This document shows, piece by piece, positions 25,501 to 40,465 of a stretch of DNA of 64,000 nucleotides. Source of the DNA: Eudromia elegans (taxonomy: Eukaryota > Chordata > Aves > Tinamiformes > Tinamidae); assembly GCA_003342815.1 (NCBI GenBank), contig PTEX01000035.1, positions 558,001-622,000 on the forward strand, in the 5' to 3' direction. The notes under the pieces were generated by a model that saw nothing but the letters and a program-made list of their open reading frames with translations, was not told where the DNA came from and did not search any database. Positions within the stretch are counted from its first letter, which is position 1. Each line of letters begins with the position of its first letter. Position numbers and translations under genes: made by a program.

Positions 25501-26224
25501 TTTAGGCTGATATCCATAATAAGCTTTAAGGTAAACTCTGTTCTCTGCTGCTGCAAATAATTTCCACAAAATAAATCCAGCATCATTCCATGGATCTCAG
25601 CATCGCTCCTCCCAGCAGGGTGGGCAAATGGAAATAGCTGGCCCAAGGAGCATCATTAAGGTCTGCATAAAGAGCAATAGCCTTGAAATCCTAGCCAGGA
25701 ATCAGGGAACAGCATCCGGTGTGATCCACCTTCCTGAGCCGTGGGGCAAGGAAAGCAGGGGAAGATACTTTAAGCATCCAGACAAAACGAGAAGGAAAGC
25801 AACTGGCAGGGACAACTGCCTTCGTGATTTCCTCTTGCTGTGTTTTTTCCTGATTTTGCTAAAAGCTAATTACAGCCAAGTGCATTAAGCATTACTGAGA
25901 AGAGAAATCCCTCTGGAAGAGGGATCGTCCAGTTCTAATATAAAAGAGGATCAAGGTCTTAACATCAGAAATATTAAAAATTATTGCAGCTTTTTTGCTG
26001 CACTCCTTAGTCACAAGGCTACTCACATGACCAGAGTCATTTGCTAATGATAAACAAGCTTGTAGCCGGTAGCTTGTTCTAAACACGGTCTCTTCCTCTG
26101 CTGATATTTCAGCAAATAGCCTCACCCCAAGGGCCCGCAGCATCATCCCATTTAGAAGCATTTATTACCCCAATAACAACCAGTTGTTCCTGATGGAGGA
26201 AGCAATATGCAGTGATTTGTTTTT

Positions 26225-26248
26225 AATACAACAAAATGTTGTTGTATT
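26225..26248. repeat. Perfect 10-bp hairpin
   Basis: AATACAACAA (26225-26234) and TTGTTGTATT (26239-26248) are exact reverse complements around a 4-base loop. The stem is too short for a microRNA precursor. No flanking target duplication was noticed. Confidence 0.6.
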
Positions 26249-28059
26249 GATTTTATTAGTGCACCCGACATTAGAAGAGCAGATAGGTGTCTGTGAACCA
26301 CAGTCTTAGTGTAGGAGCACTGGGCTAGTCATTAACATCCACGTTTTGGATGTTTGTCATTTACATGGTTTGGGGAGGTGAGTGGAGAACATCCTCAACA
26401 ACCCTGCAGCACAGAAGCGCTTGCTCTTTCCGGTATCTCCTCTGGTTTCTTCCCACGTGAAAAAAATCACTCCTCACACAACAGCCCCCGAGCAGGAAAA
26501 TCCTCCGAGCTGCCTTCACCCCACGGAGGAGGCGCGAGTCTGTCGCAGGCACCTGGGGGCAGCCAGCAGCTCCCTCCACAAGTCAGTCCTCCAGCCAACT
26601 GCTATCCGTGGAAATGGTAGACTATTTTAGCTGCTCTTTTGACACTTCCCTAGGCTATTTCAGTAGGCACTTTGGCAGTTAGAAGATAAAACAGAAGGAT
26701 TACTCTTTTAGGATCATTCTTTAGAGATGACTAATATTTAACACATTAGTCTGTTACTACATTAGTCTGGCAGTATTTCAGCCAACAGATCCCCTATCTT
26801 GATGCTTTGAAAAAAAAAAAATCCATCTTGCAGATTTTTCTTCCCAAAAAGAAGAGAAAGGCAGAAATAACTTTATCAGAAACACACTAAACAAGTTCAA
26901 CTAAGTTAAAGACAAACAGTTCATGATCTCTAAGACAGTGGTCAGACAATATTATTAATCCCCTGGACACTGCTGTGCCTCTGCTCTCAGCGTGTGCATC
27001 CAAGGGGCTCTTGACCCATATTGGCGAGAGGCTCCCCACCTCCTACCTGGGACATTGGGTGACGTTAGGATTGTCACCTGGTTGTCCAGAACAAAAAAAG
27101 TGACTGCTGCAGCCTCCCTACAGCTGGTGCAAGCAAAAGGGCTAATAAGTTTTTTTTTATTACAGCCTTGCCTGCGTCTGCTATAGTAAGGAATCATCTG
27201 AAAATCAGTACTGATGTTGCCAGGAAAATGTGAAAAAGGAAGTAGGGCATATATCTGGTTTGCAGCCTTGTTCTGTGCTGCCTTGTGCTTGTAGAACAGT
27301 GCCCCAGCTGAAGCCTTGTAGGGCTGGATCAGGGCGAGCTGCCCCATGGGCCTCTTCAGTGATTTCTTCCACGCTTTGAACAAAGGGAAGGGATGGTCCC
27401 ATCGTGCTTTGGGCTAAAGGAACATCCGGAGGTTTGGTCACCTCACTGGTGCACACAGCTTTGGTTCCCACTTCTTGTCTTAGCTTCTCACTCTCTGTGG
27501 AGACTCTGGGATCTTTGGCCCAGATGCTCCACACTTCCCAATTTCTTTATTTTTCTAACTGCTTTTCTCAGATAGATCTTAATCTCAATATGTCTCTCTT
27601 CTCTCCTTGATTTCTGCAAGTCCCTGTTCACCTTGACACAGAGATGCCCTGATTCTAAACCTACTCCTGGTGGGACTCATCAGTCCTGGCTGAGATCCCT
27701 TAACAAGGTTCATTCAAACTCCCCCACCAACACTCCATACACCCACAGCTGCAAGGAATTGGCAGCTCCCCAAGCAGATGGTTCCCCCATTGTCTCCTTG
27801 CTCTCCTGCCCTAAATATGATAAAAATCCAAACAAAAAATGAATGTGCAGAAAAAAAGAAGTGATTGCCTCCCAGCTCAGCAAGTGAGGAAAGGTCTATT
27901 TTTTGATCCATGTGCTAATATGTGCCTTTTCCTCCACTTGCAGTGTAACATACTTGTATCTCAAGAATTTGTAAATAACTTTCCCTCCACCCTCAAACCA
28001 AATGGTTTCCTCCAGATAGGAGGAGGGAAGCAGGGAGCAAGGGAAGGAGCAAGAGAAGC

Positions 28060-30011
28060 ATGAGCAAGGAGCTCCTGGCAAAACTCCAACAGAAGAAGAC
28101 ATTCTACAAAATGTGGAAAAAAGGACAGGCCTCTTGGGAGGGTTTTAGGAATGTTGTCAGGGATGCAGGGATGTGACAAGGAAAGCTAAGACACATTTGG
28201 ATCACAAATCACAAGAGGAGCTTTTTCAAATATATCAATGGCAAAAGGAAGATTAGGGAAAATGTGAGTCCACTGATGAACGGGGTAGGTACCCTGTTTA
28301 TCAAAGACACAGAAAAAGCAGAGTTGCTGAATGGCTTCTTTGCTCTATCGTTTACCGAGGGCAGCCCTCTGGAAGCCCAGACCCTAGGGAAAAGAGAAGA
28401 AATTGGAGAGAGGAAGACTTGCTCTGCGTAGAGGAAGATTGGGTCAGAGAGCACCTCAGGAAACTCAACACCCACAAATCCATGGGCCCCGATGGGATGC
28501 ACCCCAGAGTGCTGCGTGAGCTGGCAGATGTCGTAGCCGAGCCACTCTCCATCATCTTGGAAAGGTCCTGGAGGACGGGGGAAGTGCCGGAGGACTGGAG
28601 GAAAGCCAATGTCACCCCGGTCTTCAAAAAAGGCAAGGAGGAGGAGCCGGGCAACTACAGGCCAGCGAGCCTGACCTCTGTCCCTGGGAAGGTGATGGAG
28701 CAGGTCATCCTGACTGCTGTTTCCAGGCACATGAAGGAGAAGAAGGTGCTCAGGAGTAGCCAGCATGGGTGCACCAAGGGGAGATCATGCTTGACTACTC
28801 TGATAGCCTTCTACGATGGGGTGACTGGCTGGATAGATGAGGGCAGAGCAGTGGATGTCATCTATCTGGATTTCAGCAAGGCTTTTGACATCGTCCCTCA
28901 CAGCATCCTCCTGGGCAAGCTCCAGAAGAGTGGGTTAGATGAGTGGACAGGGAGGTGGATTAGGAACTGGCTGGATGGCAGAGCTCTGAGGGTGGTGATC
29001 AGTGGTGCCGAGTCCAGCTGGAGGCCTGTGGATAGTGGTGTCCCCCAGAGGTCAGTCCTTGGTCCGGTCCTGTTCAACTTATTCATTAACGACCTGGATG
29101 AAGGGATGGAGTGCTCCCTCAGCAAGTTTGCTGATGACACCAAACTGGGAGGAGCAGCTGATAGCCCTGAGGGCTGCACTGCCATCCAGAGGGACCTGGA
29201 CAGACTGGACAACTGGATGATGAGAAACCTCATGAAGTTCAACAAGGGCAAGTGCAGGGTCCTGCACCTGGGCAGGAATAACCCCAGACACCCATACAGG
29301 CTGGGGACCGACCTCCTGGAGAGCAGCTCCNCAGAGAGAGACCTGGGCGTCATGGTGGACGACAAGTTGACCATGAGGCAGCAGTGTGCCCTTGTGGCCA
29401 AGAGGGCCAATGGGATCCTGGGGTGCATTAAGCAGAGCGTCTCCAGCAGGTTGAGGGAGGTGATTCTGCCCCTCTACTCAGCCCTGGTGAGGCCGCACCT
29501 CGAGTACTGTGTGCAGTTCTGGGCTCCCCAGTGCAGGAGGGATGCGGAGCTGCTAGAGAGAGTCCAGCACAGGGCCACGAAGATGATTAAGAGCCTGGAA
29601 CATCTGCCCTATGAGCAAAGGCTGAGAGAGCTGGGCCTGTTCAGCCTGGAGAAGAGAATGCTGAGAGGGGACCTGATCAATGTGTATAAGTACCTCAAGG
29701 GAGGGAGTGAGGAGGATGGGGCTGGCCTCTTCTCAGTGGTGGCCACTGATAGGACTAGAGGAAACGGCCACAAATTGAGACATCAAAAGTTCCACAGGAA
29801 CTTGAGGAAGAATTTCTTAACAGTGAGGGTGACAGAGCCCTGGAACAGGCTGCCCAGAGAGGTGGTGGAGTCTCCTTCTGTGGAGATCTTCAAAACCTGC
29901 TTGGACACAATCCTGTGCCACATGCTGTAGGAGACCCTGCGTGTGCAGGGGGGTTGGACTAGATGATCTCCAGAGGTTCCTTCTAACCTTAAGGATTCTC
30001 TGATTCTATGA
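28060..30011 (+). mobile_element. CR1 LINE, 5'-truncated, with open RT frame
   Basis: This CR1 non-LTR retrotransposon lies in the RALA-CDK13 intergenic region. The 5' part (about 28063-28415) reads KELLAKLQQKKTFYKMWKKG and [20 protein letters not shown], with one in-frame TGA and a frame change near 28.41 kb. From 28419 to the TAG at 29930 about 503 codons are open. They include [20 protein letters not shown], motif A (YLDFSKAFD, near 28.87 kb), motif B ([13 protein letters not shown], near 29.04 kb), motif C (FADDTKL, from 29127), and the C-terminal [20 protein letters not shown] and [10 protein letters not shown] segments. The apurinic endonuclease domain is missing. A short 3' UTR follows (GGTTGGACTAGATGATC) and the tail is TGATTCTATGA at 30001-30011. 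Motif B has Arg where the family has Gly (GVPQGS), so activity is doubtful. One ambiguous base, N, is at 29331. The exact 5' edge is uncertain by about 50 bp. Confidence 0.96.
28419..29930 (+). pseudogene. CR1 ORF2 remnant (reverse transcriptase domain)
   Basis: This open stretch inside the CR1 copy encodes a nearly complete RT domain plus the conserved C-terminal region of CR1 ORF2. It has no ATG at its left end: the first codon is TTG and the true ORF2 continues upstream in another frame. It is therefore an ORF2 fragment, not a host gene. The catalytic Asp residues of motifs A and C ([13 protein letters not shown]) are kept. The normal Gly in motif B is Arg (AGG at 29049-29051), and the common QHGFTKG motif reads QHGCTKG. 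The endonuclease half needed for normal insertion is missing. The long open frame suggests a relatively young copy. Confidence 0.9.
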
Positions 30012-31207
30012 AGCAGATGAGGAATATTATTTACAGCTGGAAAGAATAAGTAGTCTGGGCATAGAGCAAGGACAGAGCATAGGGTGAAAAACATCTGGGA
30101 AGGAATTTTAATATGAAGTGGGGAAGTTCTTCCTCTGTTGCGCCCCTCTCTATTCAGTGCTTGGTTTAAGCATTAGGAGAGGTCTAGCTACTAGATGGGA
30201 ACTAGCTTCTTGATTACTGATGACTAATTGTTCTTGAGGGACGTTAAATATCTTCTTGAGGACGAACTCTTTTAAAAAGCCACTCTGTATATTACATTTT
30301 TCAGATAATTTCTGTGTATTCAGGTCAGAAAGCCAGAAGAATTTTCTAAGCAGTTTTTGAAATAAAAAAAGCAATTGCCTTTGTTCCCACAGGGTGAATC
30401 AAGCCAGGCCTTAGATTAACCCTACAAGTAGCATGTGAGTGAGAAGTTTAATAGATTACTTGACGTACAGTTAGAAGAAAGAGGGGAAAATAGCATTAAT
30501 GCTTACAGAAAGAACGAGCTCCTGGATTAAGATAGATGTGCTCACCTCACCTGGAAGTGTTTTTAGTAGAAATAAGCGCACAAAGGCCAAGCTAAAATAG
30601 ATGGTAGCCAGTACCAGCCACCCATGACCCAGAAGTGGAACAGGCTCCGCGAAGGGAAATGGAGATTGGTCAGGGAACGCAGGAACTGACAAAGGGGTCT
30701 CGCCTTCCCGAAACCTGCCCTGGAAGCAAAGGAGATCTTTAGGATGAAGGGGTGTTTTCTCTTCAAATACTGTTTTCTATAGCTGTTCTGTGATTCAGCC
30801 TTGGTTTTCAGCGGTAAATGGGGCTGGCAGCACCATTGTGGTTGATCTGCACATGAAGGATATCGCTGTATGTAACTTACTTTGAATTCCAAAGAGGTAA
30901 AGATTTCTACACTGGTGAAAGTGACTCACACAAGAAGGCCAAGGGTTTTATCCCCAAGGCCACACAGTGACGGGCACCCACCAGAGAAAGAAGATTGATA
31001 TCCAGGCTCCTCTCCGGGTGAGTGGAGTTACACACATAGAGCTCACGTCTTGATGGCCTTTAAACTCACCCAGCACTTCACATGGCCATCAGTTCAACAG
31101 CCTCAGGTGATCACTGCTGCTCTTTCCAGGCCCGCACCACCCAGTTCATTTAATCAAACTGCTTTGGTGTTGGGCTCAGGTAGCTGAGGGAGCTCGGGGT
31201 GCTGCGG

Positions 31208-31219
31208 CCAGCAGGTGGC
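31208..31219 (+). promoter_or_regulatory. CTCF-motif match
   Basis: CCAGCAGGTGGC fits the CTCF core CCASYAGRKGGC at every position, preceded by GG as in the longer consensus. It lies in a small GC-rich patch between RALA (3' end about 34.0 kb) and the CDK13 promoter, where a domain boundary would be plausible. Occupancy cannot be judged from sequence. Confidence 0.5.
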
Positions 31220-33880
31220 TGTGCCAGCCGGGTTTCCCCTGCCGTTTTCGGGAGCGTCTGGAGCCGCAGCCAGGAAAGTCAGCGCGTTCCCTTCCTGCAA
31301 ATCAATGCCGTGCTGGGATGCAAAACTCATTTGAACAACTACTCTAGCACCAAACCAAAAACCAGCATGCAGGGATGTCATACCATTAAAGACAGTGCTT
31401 TGAAAAAAATCAGGTGTTCCGTGCTGGTTCCTTTCTTTCTTTTGTTTTTTTCCCCTCACGGTGTTGATAATAGATGTGGCATGAAAAAAAATTAAAAGTC
31501 TTGAAAGTATCTTCTCAGAGCTCTGCTTTTATGCATGCCTTCAGTAATGGTACAGTTCAGCAGCCAAGATCACGTTACTGACACTAAGGCTGCCTCCTGA
31601 ACACACGCTATAGTATCAGACCTGCTCCAGATCAGCTCTCCTTGGACACACAGACAGGTCACCCGTGACCATCTCAGGAGATTAATGTGAGTGTATCCCA
31701 GTGCTGCTTGCGGCAGTATTTGTGGCACGCCTTCCTCGGCACATACAGCATCAGCACCTCGCTGTGTTAGCAGACTTTGCTCCCACCTCTGGCTGGCCCT
31801 TGGCTTTGCCCCATCTCCATTACCCCCATCCATAAACATTAAGACAGGTGATTATCCCCAGAGGATACCTTCAAATGAGCATTGCCAGATTATGATGAGA
31901 AATGGCCAGGTTTTTCTTAGAATAACAGGGATCAAGGAAAACTAAGTCATGCTACTTATCGCAAACCACTTAGGAAATGAGATTTCTGAAACAACAATTT
32001 CCAGCATGAGAGATACAGAAATGACCAAAGCAATTATTGTTTATTTCCAAGAAAATTTCCAGTGTGGTTGCCTGTGGGAATAACTTCAGGGGAACACTAT
32101 TAAACATAGATCCACTTCCTTGCCTCTGCTTAACTAAGTACAAAGGAAACAGGAGAAGTACTTTCCGATATTGGGACATTTTAAGAGCGCTCTGGAGCTG
32201 GATTACCCTCAGCACAGAGGTTGTAAGCATGAAGTACCCTGCTAGGGCTAAACATTGGTGAGTACCGTATTAATCAAGAGGATGGAGAAACTTTCCAGCA
32301 ACCCAAACTTTGTATGCTACGTGGAAGAGACAGTGGGGGAAGAGGAAGATGCAGCAGGGATGGGCAGACCCTAGCACCCACAAACCCAAGCTGTACCTTC
32401 TGAGTATTCCCCCCACATAGGACTGTACCAGTGACTAGATGCATCCAGGATCTCCTTGAAACTGAGGAGGTTGCAGCCGGCTAAGGCAATCAGATCCAAA
32501 ATTAACGTGCACCCCAGGACCAGCAGCACCAGCACCTCCCTCTTCTCCATTCAGCATTAGTAACATACTGGAGCTCCCACAAAAACCTGCCAGGAGAGCC
32601 TGAAGTTTCTTCCATGAGGCACCACTGAAAAGCACACTCGGTCATTGGAGCAGTCCTAAGATGGAAAAGCTGCTTTATTTGCCCCAGAATTCTTACCTGA
32701 GTTTTAAGAGCCATCTAAACGCCTAGAGTCAAACTGCATTCACACCGCAGTGACAGCAGTTCAGGTTTCATTAAAACTAAATTGACTGGAAAAACAAAAT
32801 TCAACCACATTGCTTCTTGTAGGCAGACAGAGATTTATATCCAGTCAAAAATCTGAATCTTGGTATTTCAGTCACTTGGGTGGATTTAGGAAACCAGCAT
32901 CAGAGAGTCCTTTATGGGTATTTAGCAACGTGGTGTCTGACGTGAGTAAAGACAAAATGTCTCCCCTAGTCCATTTTCAGTTGTTGAAGGCTCAGTGTTG
33001 TCAGCTGTACCCAAAACTGTATCGGTGAAGAATTACACACAGCCTGCTGTGTATGGCCTGCTCTGCCTTTTGCCTCACACTGTGACCACAAAGGGACCAT
33101 CCGCCCTCTCTGCCATCCCAGCAGCAAAGCTCCTTGCAAGGCTTCCCGGTCCGAGAAGGAACCCGCCTTTGCAGCCAGCTTATCTCGCATGCTAACAGAT
33201 ACAGTATTTGGCTTCTAAATAGGAATATGATGAACGTAAGGCTCAAATGTGGGGTGCACTTTACTGCATTATGATTGCCCCAGGAACTGCCAGTGCGTTA
33301 GCTGTGCTGCTGCTTGGCTGTTGGCACTTCCCGCACACAAGGAGGCCGTTTCAGCACACCCTAGGGAATCTGCTCACCACTGCTAACTCAGCTACGTTCA
33401 CCAGGAGGCTACAGGAAGCACCAGGTAAGAGCACGGGTGCTTCAGCTGGCTTTTTTCAAAAAGTTGATTTGAGATTTTAAAGCTACAGACAAAAAGCTCC
33501 GGGGAAGAAAGGAGTTAGGAGTTCCATCTTCATTTCATACATAACAAAAGACTGAACTTCCCATTTTGTTACAAACTGTGGTGCCTCTGTTGGGTCCCAA
33601 GTCTTATAAAACATTGTATATCAGAAATGGTGGTAAGAACACTGCTGGCAAAAACGCTAATCGAGAGTGAAATCCCACAGAGTGCTTTGATCCTGCCAAT
33701 ACAAGGAGACATCCTTGGCAGCTCTGGAGGGAAAACGGGAGAGGAAAAGTGTTGGCAGGCATAGAAGCACTGGAAGTAGACTGGCCTCGTGGTGTGAGGC
33801 ACAAACTCCTAAGACATGTGAAATCCCTAGCCCGGTACTGTGCACACTATATACACTAAACCTTGTGGAATATTTGTGGT

Positions 33881-33881
<1 letters not shown>

Positions 33882-33917
<36 letters not shown>
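33882..33917. repeat. T36 homopolymer
   Basis: A run of 36 T on the plus strand, that is A36 on the RALA sense strand, about 80-130 bp beyond the likely RALA polyadenylation site. No recognisable retroposed sequence precedes it on the A-strand, so it is scored as a simple repeat. It could mislead oligo-dT-primed cDNA data if read-through RNA exists. Confidence 0.85.
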
Positions 33918-33921
<4 letters not shown>

Positions 33922-33996
33922 CTCCATGACAAATGTTATTCGTTATAGCATAATATCAGCAATATAGTTAACACTGCACAAGGTGTTTTTTGGTTT

Positions 33997-35836
33997 TTTT
34001 TAGAAAAAAAAGGAAGTTTATTTGTCTTTTCAATGGCTCAAATAGCAAATAACAGGACAGGTTAGGCATCAGCCAAGACCAGTTTCCTGTGTCTGGTGGC
34101 TTCATAACACCCCAGTTCCCAGTATACAGGTTCCAAAGCAAAGTCACAACGTTAGTGGTTAGACTCCCTGGCTAAACAGACCAAAATGAGTACACAGTAA
34201 GATGAAGACTGGCTTATTTGCCATAGTTACATGAGTAACTTCAATCCTGCACTTGGCAGTCTACTAAATGCACATACAAAATTCCTATTGATAAATATTT
34301 AACATGACAAATATAACTTCTAAGAGTTGAGTCTCTAAAACGTCTGTTAGCTTGAAAGTTAAATATGTTACCTAGTTTGCTTGAGCACATTTCAAACTGT
34401 CAGTTATAGGCTTACTCGTGTATAAAAAGTCTAACAGTTTGTGGAATTGATCTAGCCTGCCTTACCCCAGAGAAGTCCAAAACCCTCAAACATTCTGGTG
34501 TATTTTTAGGTGAGACGCAGCACACTAACGGTGCGCTAGTATCCTTGCTGTTCTGAAGCAAATGAGGCAGCACATTTTGTTTGGGGATTTTGGATGCACG
34601 TGGTAAATGTTTCTGTATTGCAAAGCACATTTGATTATTTAATATCAACATTAACTAGAAAAAGTAGCTACAATGTTCCCATTTTAAATCAACATAAACT
34701 AGACTAAACAGTACAAAACCTGCAAAGAGCTTCAGCATAACACACCGTGGTTCCGACAGCCAAGTATTAGGAATGTGAAAGAAATCTGCTGATGACACCA
34801 GAATTTCCCAGACAACATCTGAACTCAAAACACGTTAGCGCTACTGAATCAGCTCCACTCCACCCAAACCCAGGGAGTTGAAACCTAAGGAACACCTAGA
34901 CAAAAATTACTTGTGAAAGGGAAGTTTCAAGGTATCAGCACAGTAAGATTTAAACATCCATTCCAGGCTTAACTGTGCCATATGCTTACGACTTATATGT
35001 ATCAATCTTACATGTATTCTGACCTTTTAGCTTTAAGATACCATATTGTTTACTAAGATACAGATGACAGATTATGCTCTGCATTATTCACAAAACCAGA
35101 GTATGGCACACATTTAAAGAACAGACACTGCTAGCAGACAGCTAGTGAGCAAAATCATTCACATAACTGCACTCTACCGAGAGGGCAGCCTCATACTGAT
35201 GTACAGGGACAGTCTCCATGCAACACGTTGAAAATACACCCTTGACTACGCAACCTGCTATGTTTAGGTTTTAAAATTAAGGCATATTCAAATGTTTCAA
35301 TGCAAAAGATTACTTCACTCTTCTAGGTTAATCAGATAATGCAGAACCACATGTTATTTCTCCCAATGTAACTTTTTGCATATGCATTATTCTTCTCTAA
35401 TCTGTGTAACTCCATGGCTAAACAACGGCATACGGTTTCGTTAGGTATCGTGGTCACAACGGGAATTTTCAAGGCAGCAGAAGACATGATGAATCGACAA
35501 TTACCAATGATAAAAAAGTATGCTTTACAAGATCCACAAAGAAATATTTCCCCCCCCTATATTAAAGAAAAGACTGCCTATGAAAAACTACATTCAGAAG
35601 AAATGTGATAAAGGTAGGCAATTATGAAATGGACTGAACTTTGCTTCTCTTGAAGCCACATTAATTTTTTTTCAGTGAATTTGACTTTCAGTGCAGATCC
35701 AATTCATGCTTTTAGTGGTACATTACAATTTCCAACTTGTTAGAGTAATTTCAGTCACTTGCGCCTTCAATGGCATGCTTATAAATTATGGTTTTTATTA
35801 GTATGGTCAGGGCAGGAAAGGAATTCAGGATTTTGA
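33997..35836 (-). other. RALA: RALA 3' UTR (inferred extent)
   Basis: This region follows the RALA stop codon and is AT-rich without exon signals. On the minus strand an AATAAA (plus-strand TTTATT at 34017-34022) would end it about 15-20 nt further, giving a UTR of about 1.8 kb, in keeping with vertebrate RALA mRNAs. Another AATAAA at 35799-35794 lies only about 40 nt after the stop and seems too close to be the main site. The left edge is a prediction. Confidence 0.55.
34017..34022 (-). terminator. RALA: Candidate RALA polyadenylation signal AATAAA
   Basis: The sense strand reads CAAATAAACTTCC, a canonical hexamer, followed by T-rich and then GT-containing sequence that could serve as the downstream element. 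It is the best hexamer I noticed at the expected distance beyond the RALA stop, but others may be used. Confidence 0.5.
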
Positions 35837-38945
<3,109 letters not shown>

Positions 38946-39929
38946 CTATTCTTAGAACAAAAAGAAGAACTCATCAGATTAAACACTCTTCCATCTCACA
39001 GTGAAAACTCACTTCCTTTTATAAAGTTTGTATAAGTGAAGTCTCAAACCTCATATGACACCATATAGAATGAAGACCAAGACAGACAATGAGTCTTCCA
39101 GGAAGGGATGAATCAGTAAGAGATTAAAAGTGTAGAATAAGACTGCTTAAGGTGACAATTTAAAGTAATCTTTTTAATAAAGGGACAATTTGAGATTATT
39201 TCCCATTGTCTTTATATTATTACTTGTAATTGCAACTGTTGACCTTGTCAGGCAACTTTTTACACTGAAAGTGTAGCAGTGTTTACAGTGAGTTTTAAAT
39301 TCAGCATTCTCTGCCGACCTCAGTAAACCACAGAAGCTAATTCTTAAACTCACAAAGATTACCTACTTAGGTAGCAGTCTAATATAGCAGAAGAGAAAAA
39401 TCTCTTCCTTTCAGGATTCTTTCAAAAGTCAATTATATTCAAGTCTCTGCAGAGAAACTGGTTCAGTTATAAGCCCATGTAAAGATGTAAGTTGTACATA
39501 GATCAATTTTTGAAGGACAGATTCTTCCACTGATTACTGAACTGCTAGGATGAAGGGTGTAAAGTCGTAAATAAAACTGAGTACTACAACTGCGTTGTGA
39601 GAAAAAGTCTAAGATTAAACAAAAATTTGTAATGCAATTATAAATACACTCAAAGGAATAGAAGGAACTTCCCTGCATCCACCCTCCAGAGGAGAGACAT
39701 TCTCTATTTAGTGCCAGTAAGTGGTGCAAAGTCAGTCGTGACATTTGAGCCTTCCTGATGGAAAAACTTCTAAAAGCTCAACTAAAGCACAGAAAACTAT
39801 ACTCCTTTCACTGGCTGAAGTGAAACCCATATCCAAGTTTTAAGTAAAACGGAGAGAAACTGAAAAGAGTTAATATCTTTCTAACTAGCTTTGATGTAGT
39901 GTGCAGCAAGATCTCCTGCTGTTCTAAAA

Positions 39930-40054
39930 ATCTTTGAATAGCAAGCCATCCCTGTGCCACGTGCTCTGGGTGTCCCTGCTCGAGCAGGATGGCTTGGACT
40001 AGATGAGCTCCAGAGGTCCCTTCCAACCTCAACTGTTCTGTGACACTGTGATTT
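39930..40054 (+). mobile_element. CR1 3'-end fragment, antisense to RALA
   Basis: About 125 bp matches the CR1 3' end: CCTGTGCCACGTGCTCTGG, then GGCTTGGACTAGATGAGCTC, CAGAGGTCCCTTCCAACCTC and a tail CTGTTCTGTGACACTGTGAT. Only the very end of ORF2 and the 3' UTR remain. The TGTGAT-type tail differs from the TCTATGA tail of the copies at 2.9 and 30.0 kb, so it is probably from a different CR1 subfamily. The left edge is approximate. Confidence 0.92.
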
Positions 40055-40465
40055 TGAGAAACTGCACTCATAGTGCAGAGAAATTGCAGTCAACTCAGAA
40101 GTCACTATTTTTTTAACCAACAAATATGTATTTGAAGCACCACAGTCATCCCTCAGGTGTGATTAGTGTATCATCTCCCCAGAAACCAGAGCAAATGTTT
40201 AAATATTGTCTTGAGCTATTCAAAAAGTAGTTTAAGGAGTCAATAGATTAGGAATGGTAACAAGGTGAGACTTGTGGGCACCACCATGGTATCTGTGCAA
40301 ATCAGACTTCTGCTAAAAATCAGTATCTTTCCTCACTATTGCTGAGGCAACCCCAAACAATTCAACCACTTACGGAGTTAAAAGCAACCCAGGTTACAAA
40401 AATTCTACTCTGATCCTTCTCAGAAGACTTTTTGCTAAATATCTGGAGACGTGCTACGTGGAAAC

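Larger units (their letters stand above)
15081..28059. other. Intergenic interval between CDK13 promoter and the CR1 insertion
   Basis: I see no exon, RNA gene or clear mobile element in these 13 kb. The many short frames overlap one another, lack family resemblance and have no matching splice sites. Landmarks are a T15 run (17770-17784), a (CCA)n stretch near 18531-18546, a CA-rich patch near 18799-18820, an (AAC)n run near 19433-19451, a T19 run (22379-22397) beside a CpG-rich pocket, and two inverted repeats listed separately. Confidence 0.6.
30012..33996. other. Intergenic interval between the CR1 and the RALA 3' end
   Basis: No gene is recognised here. The interval has moderate GC in places, notably 31150-31300 and 33000-33430, with short overlapping frames that show no family signal. 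It contains a CTCF-like motif (31208-31219) and a T36 run (33882-33917), both listed separately. Confidence 0.6.

Noticed and set aside
26225-26248. Hairpin as a microRNA precursor
   Set aside because: The stem is only 10 bp with a 4-base loop, far too short for a precursor.
35794-35799. AATAAA on the RALA sense strand just after the stop codon
   Set aside because: Only about 40 nt past the stop, which would give an abnormally short 3' UTR. The site near 34017 fits the known RALA mRNA size better.
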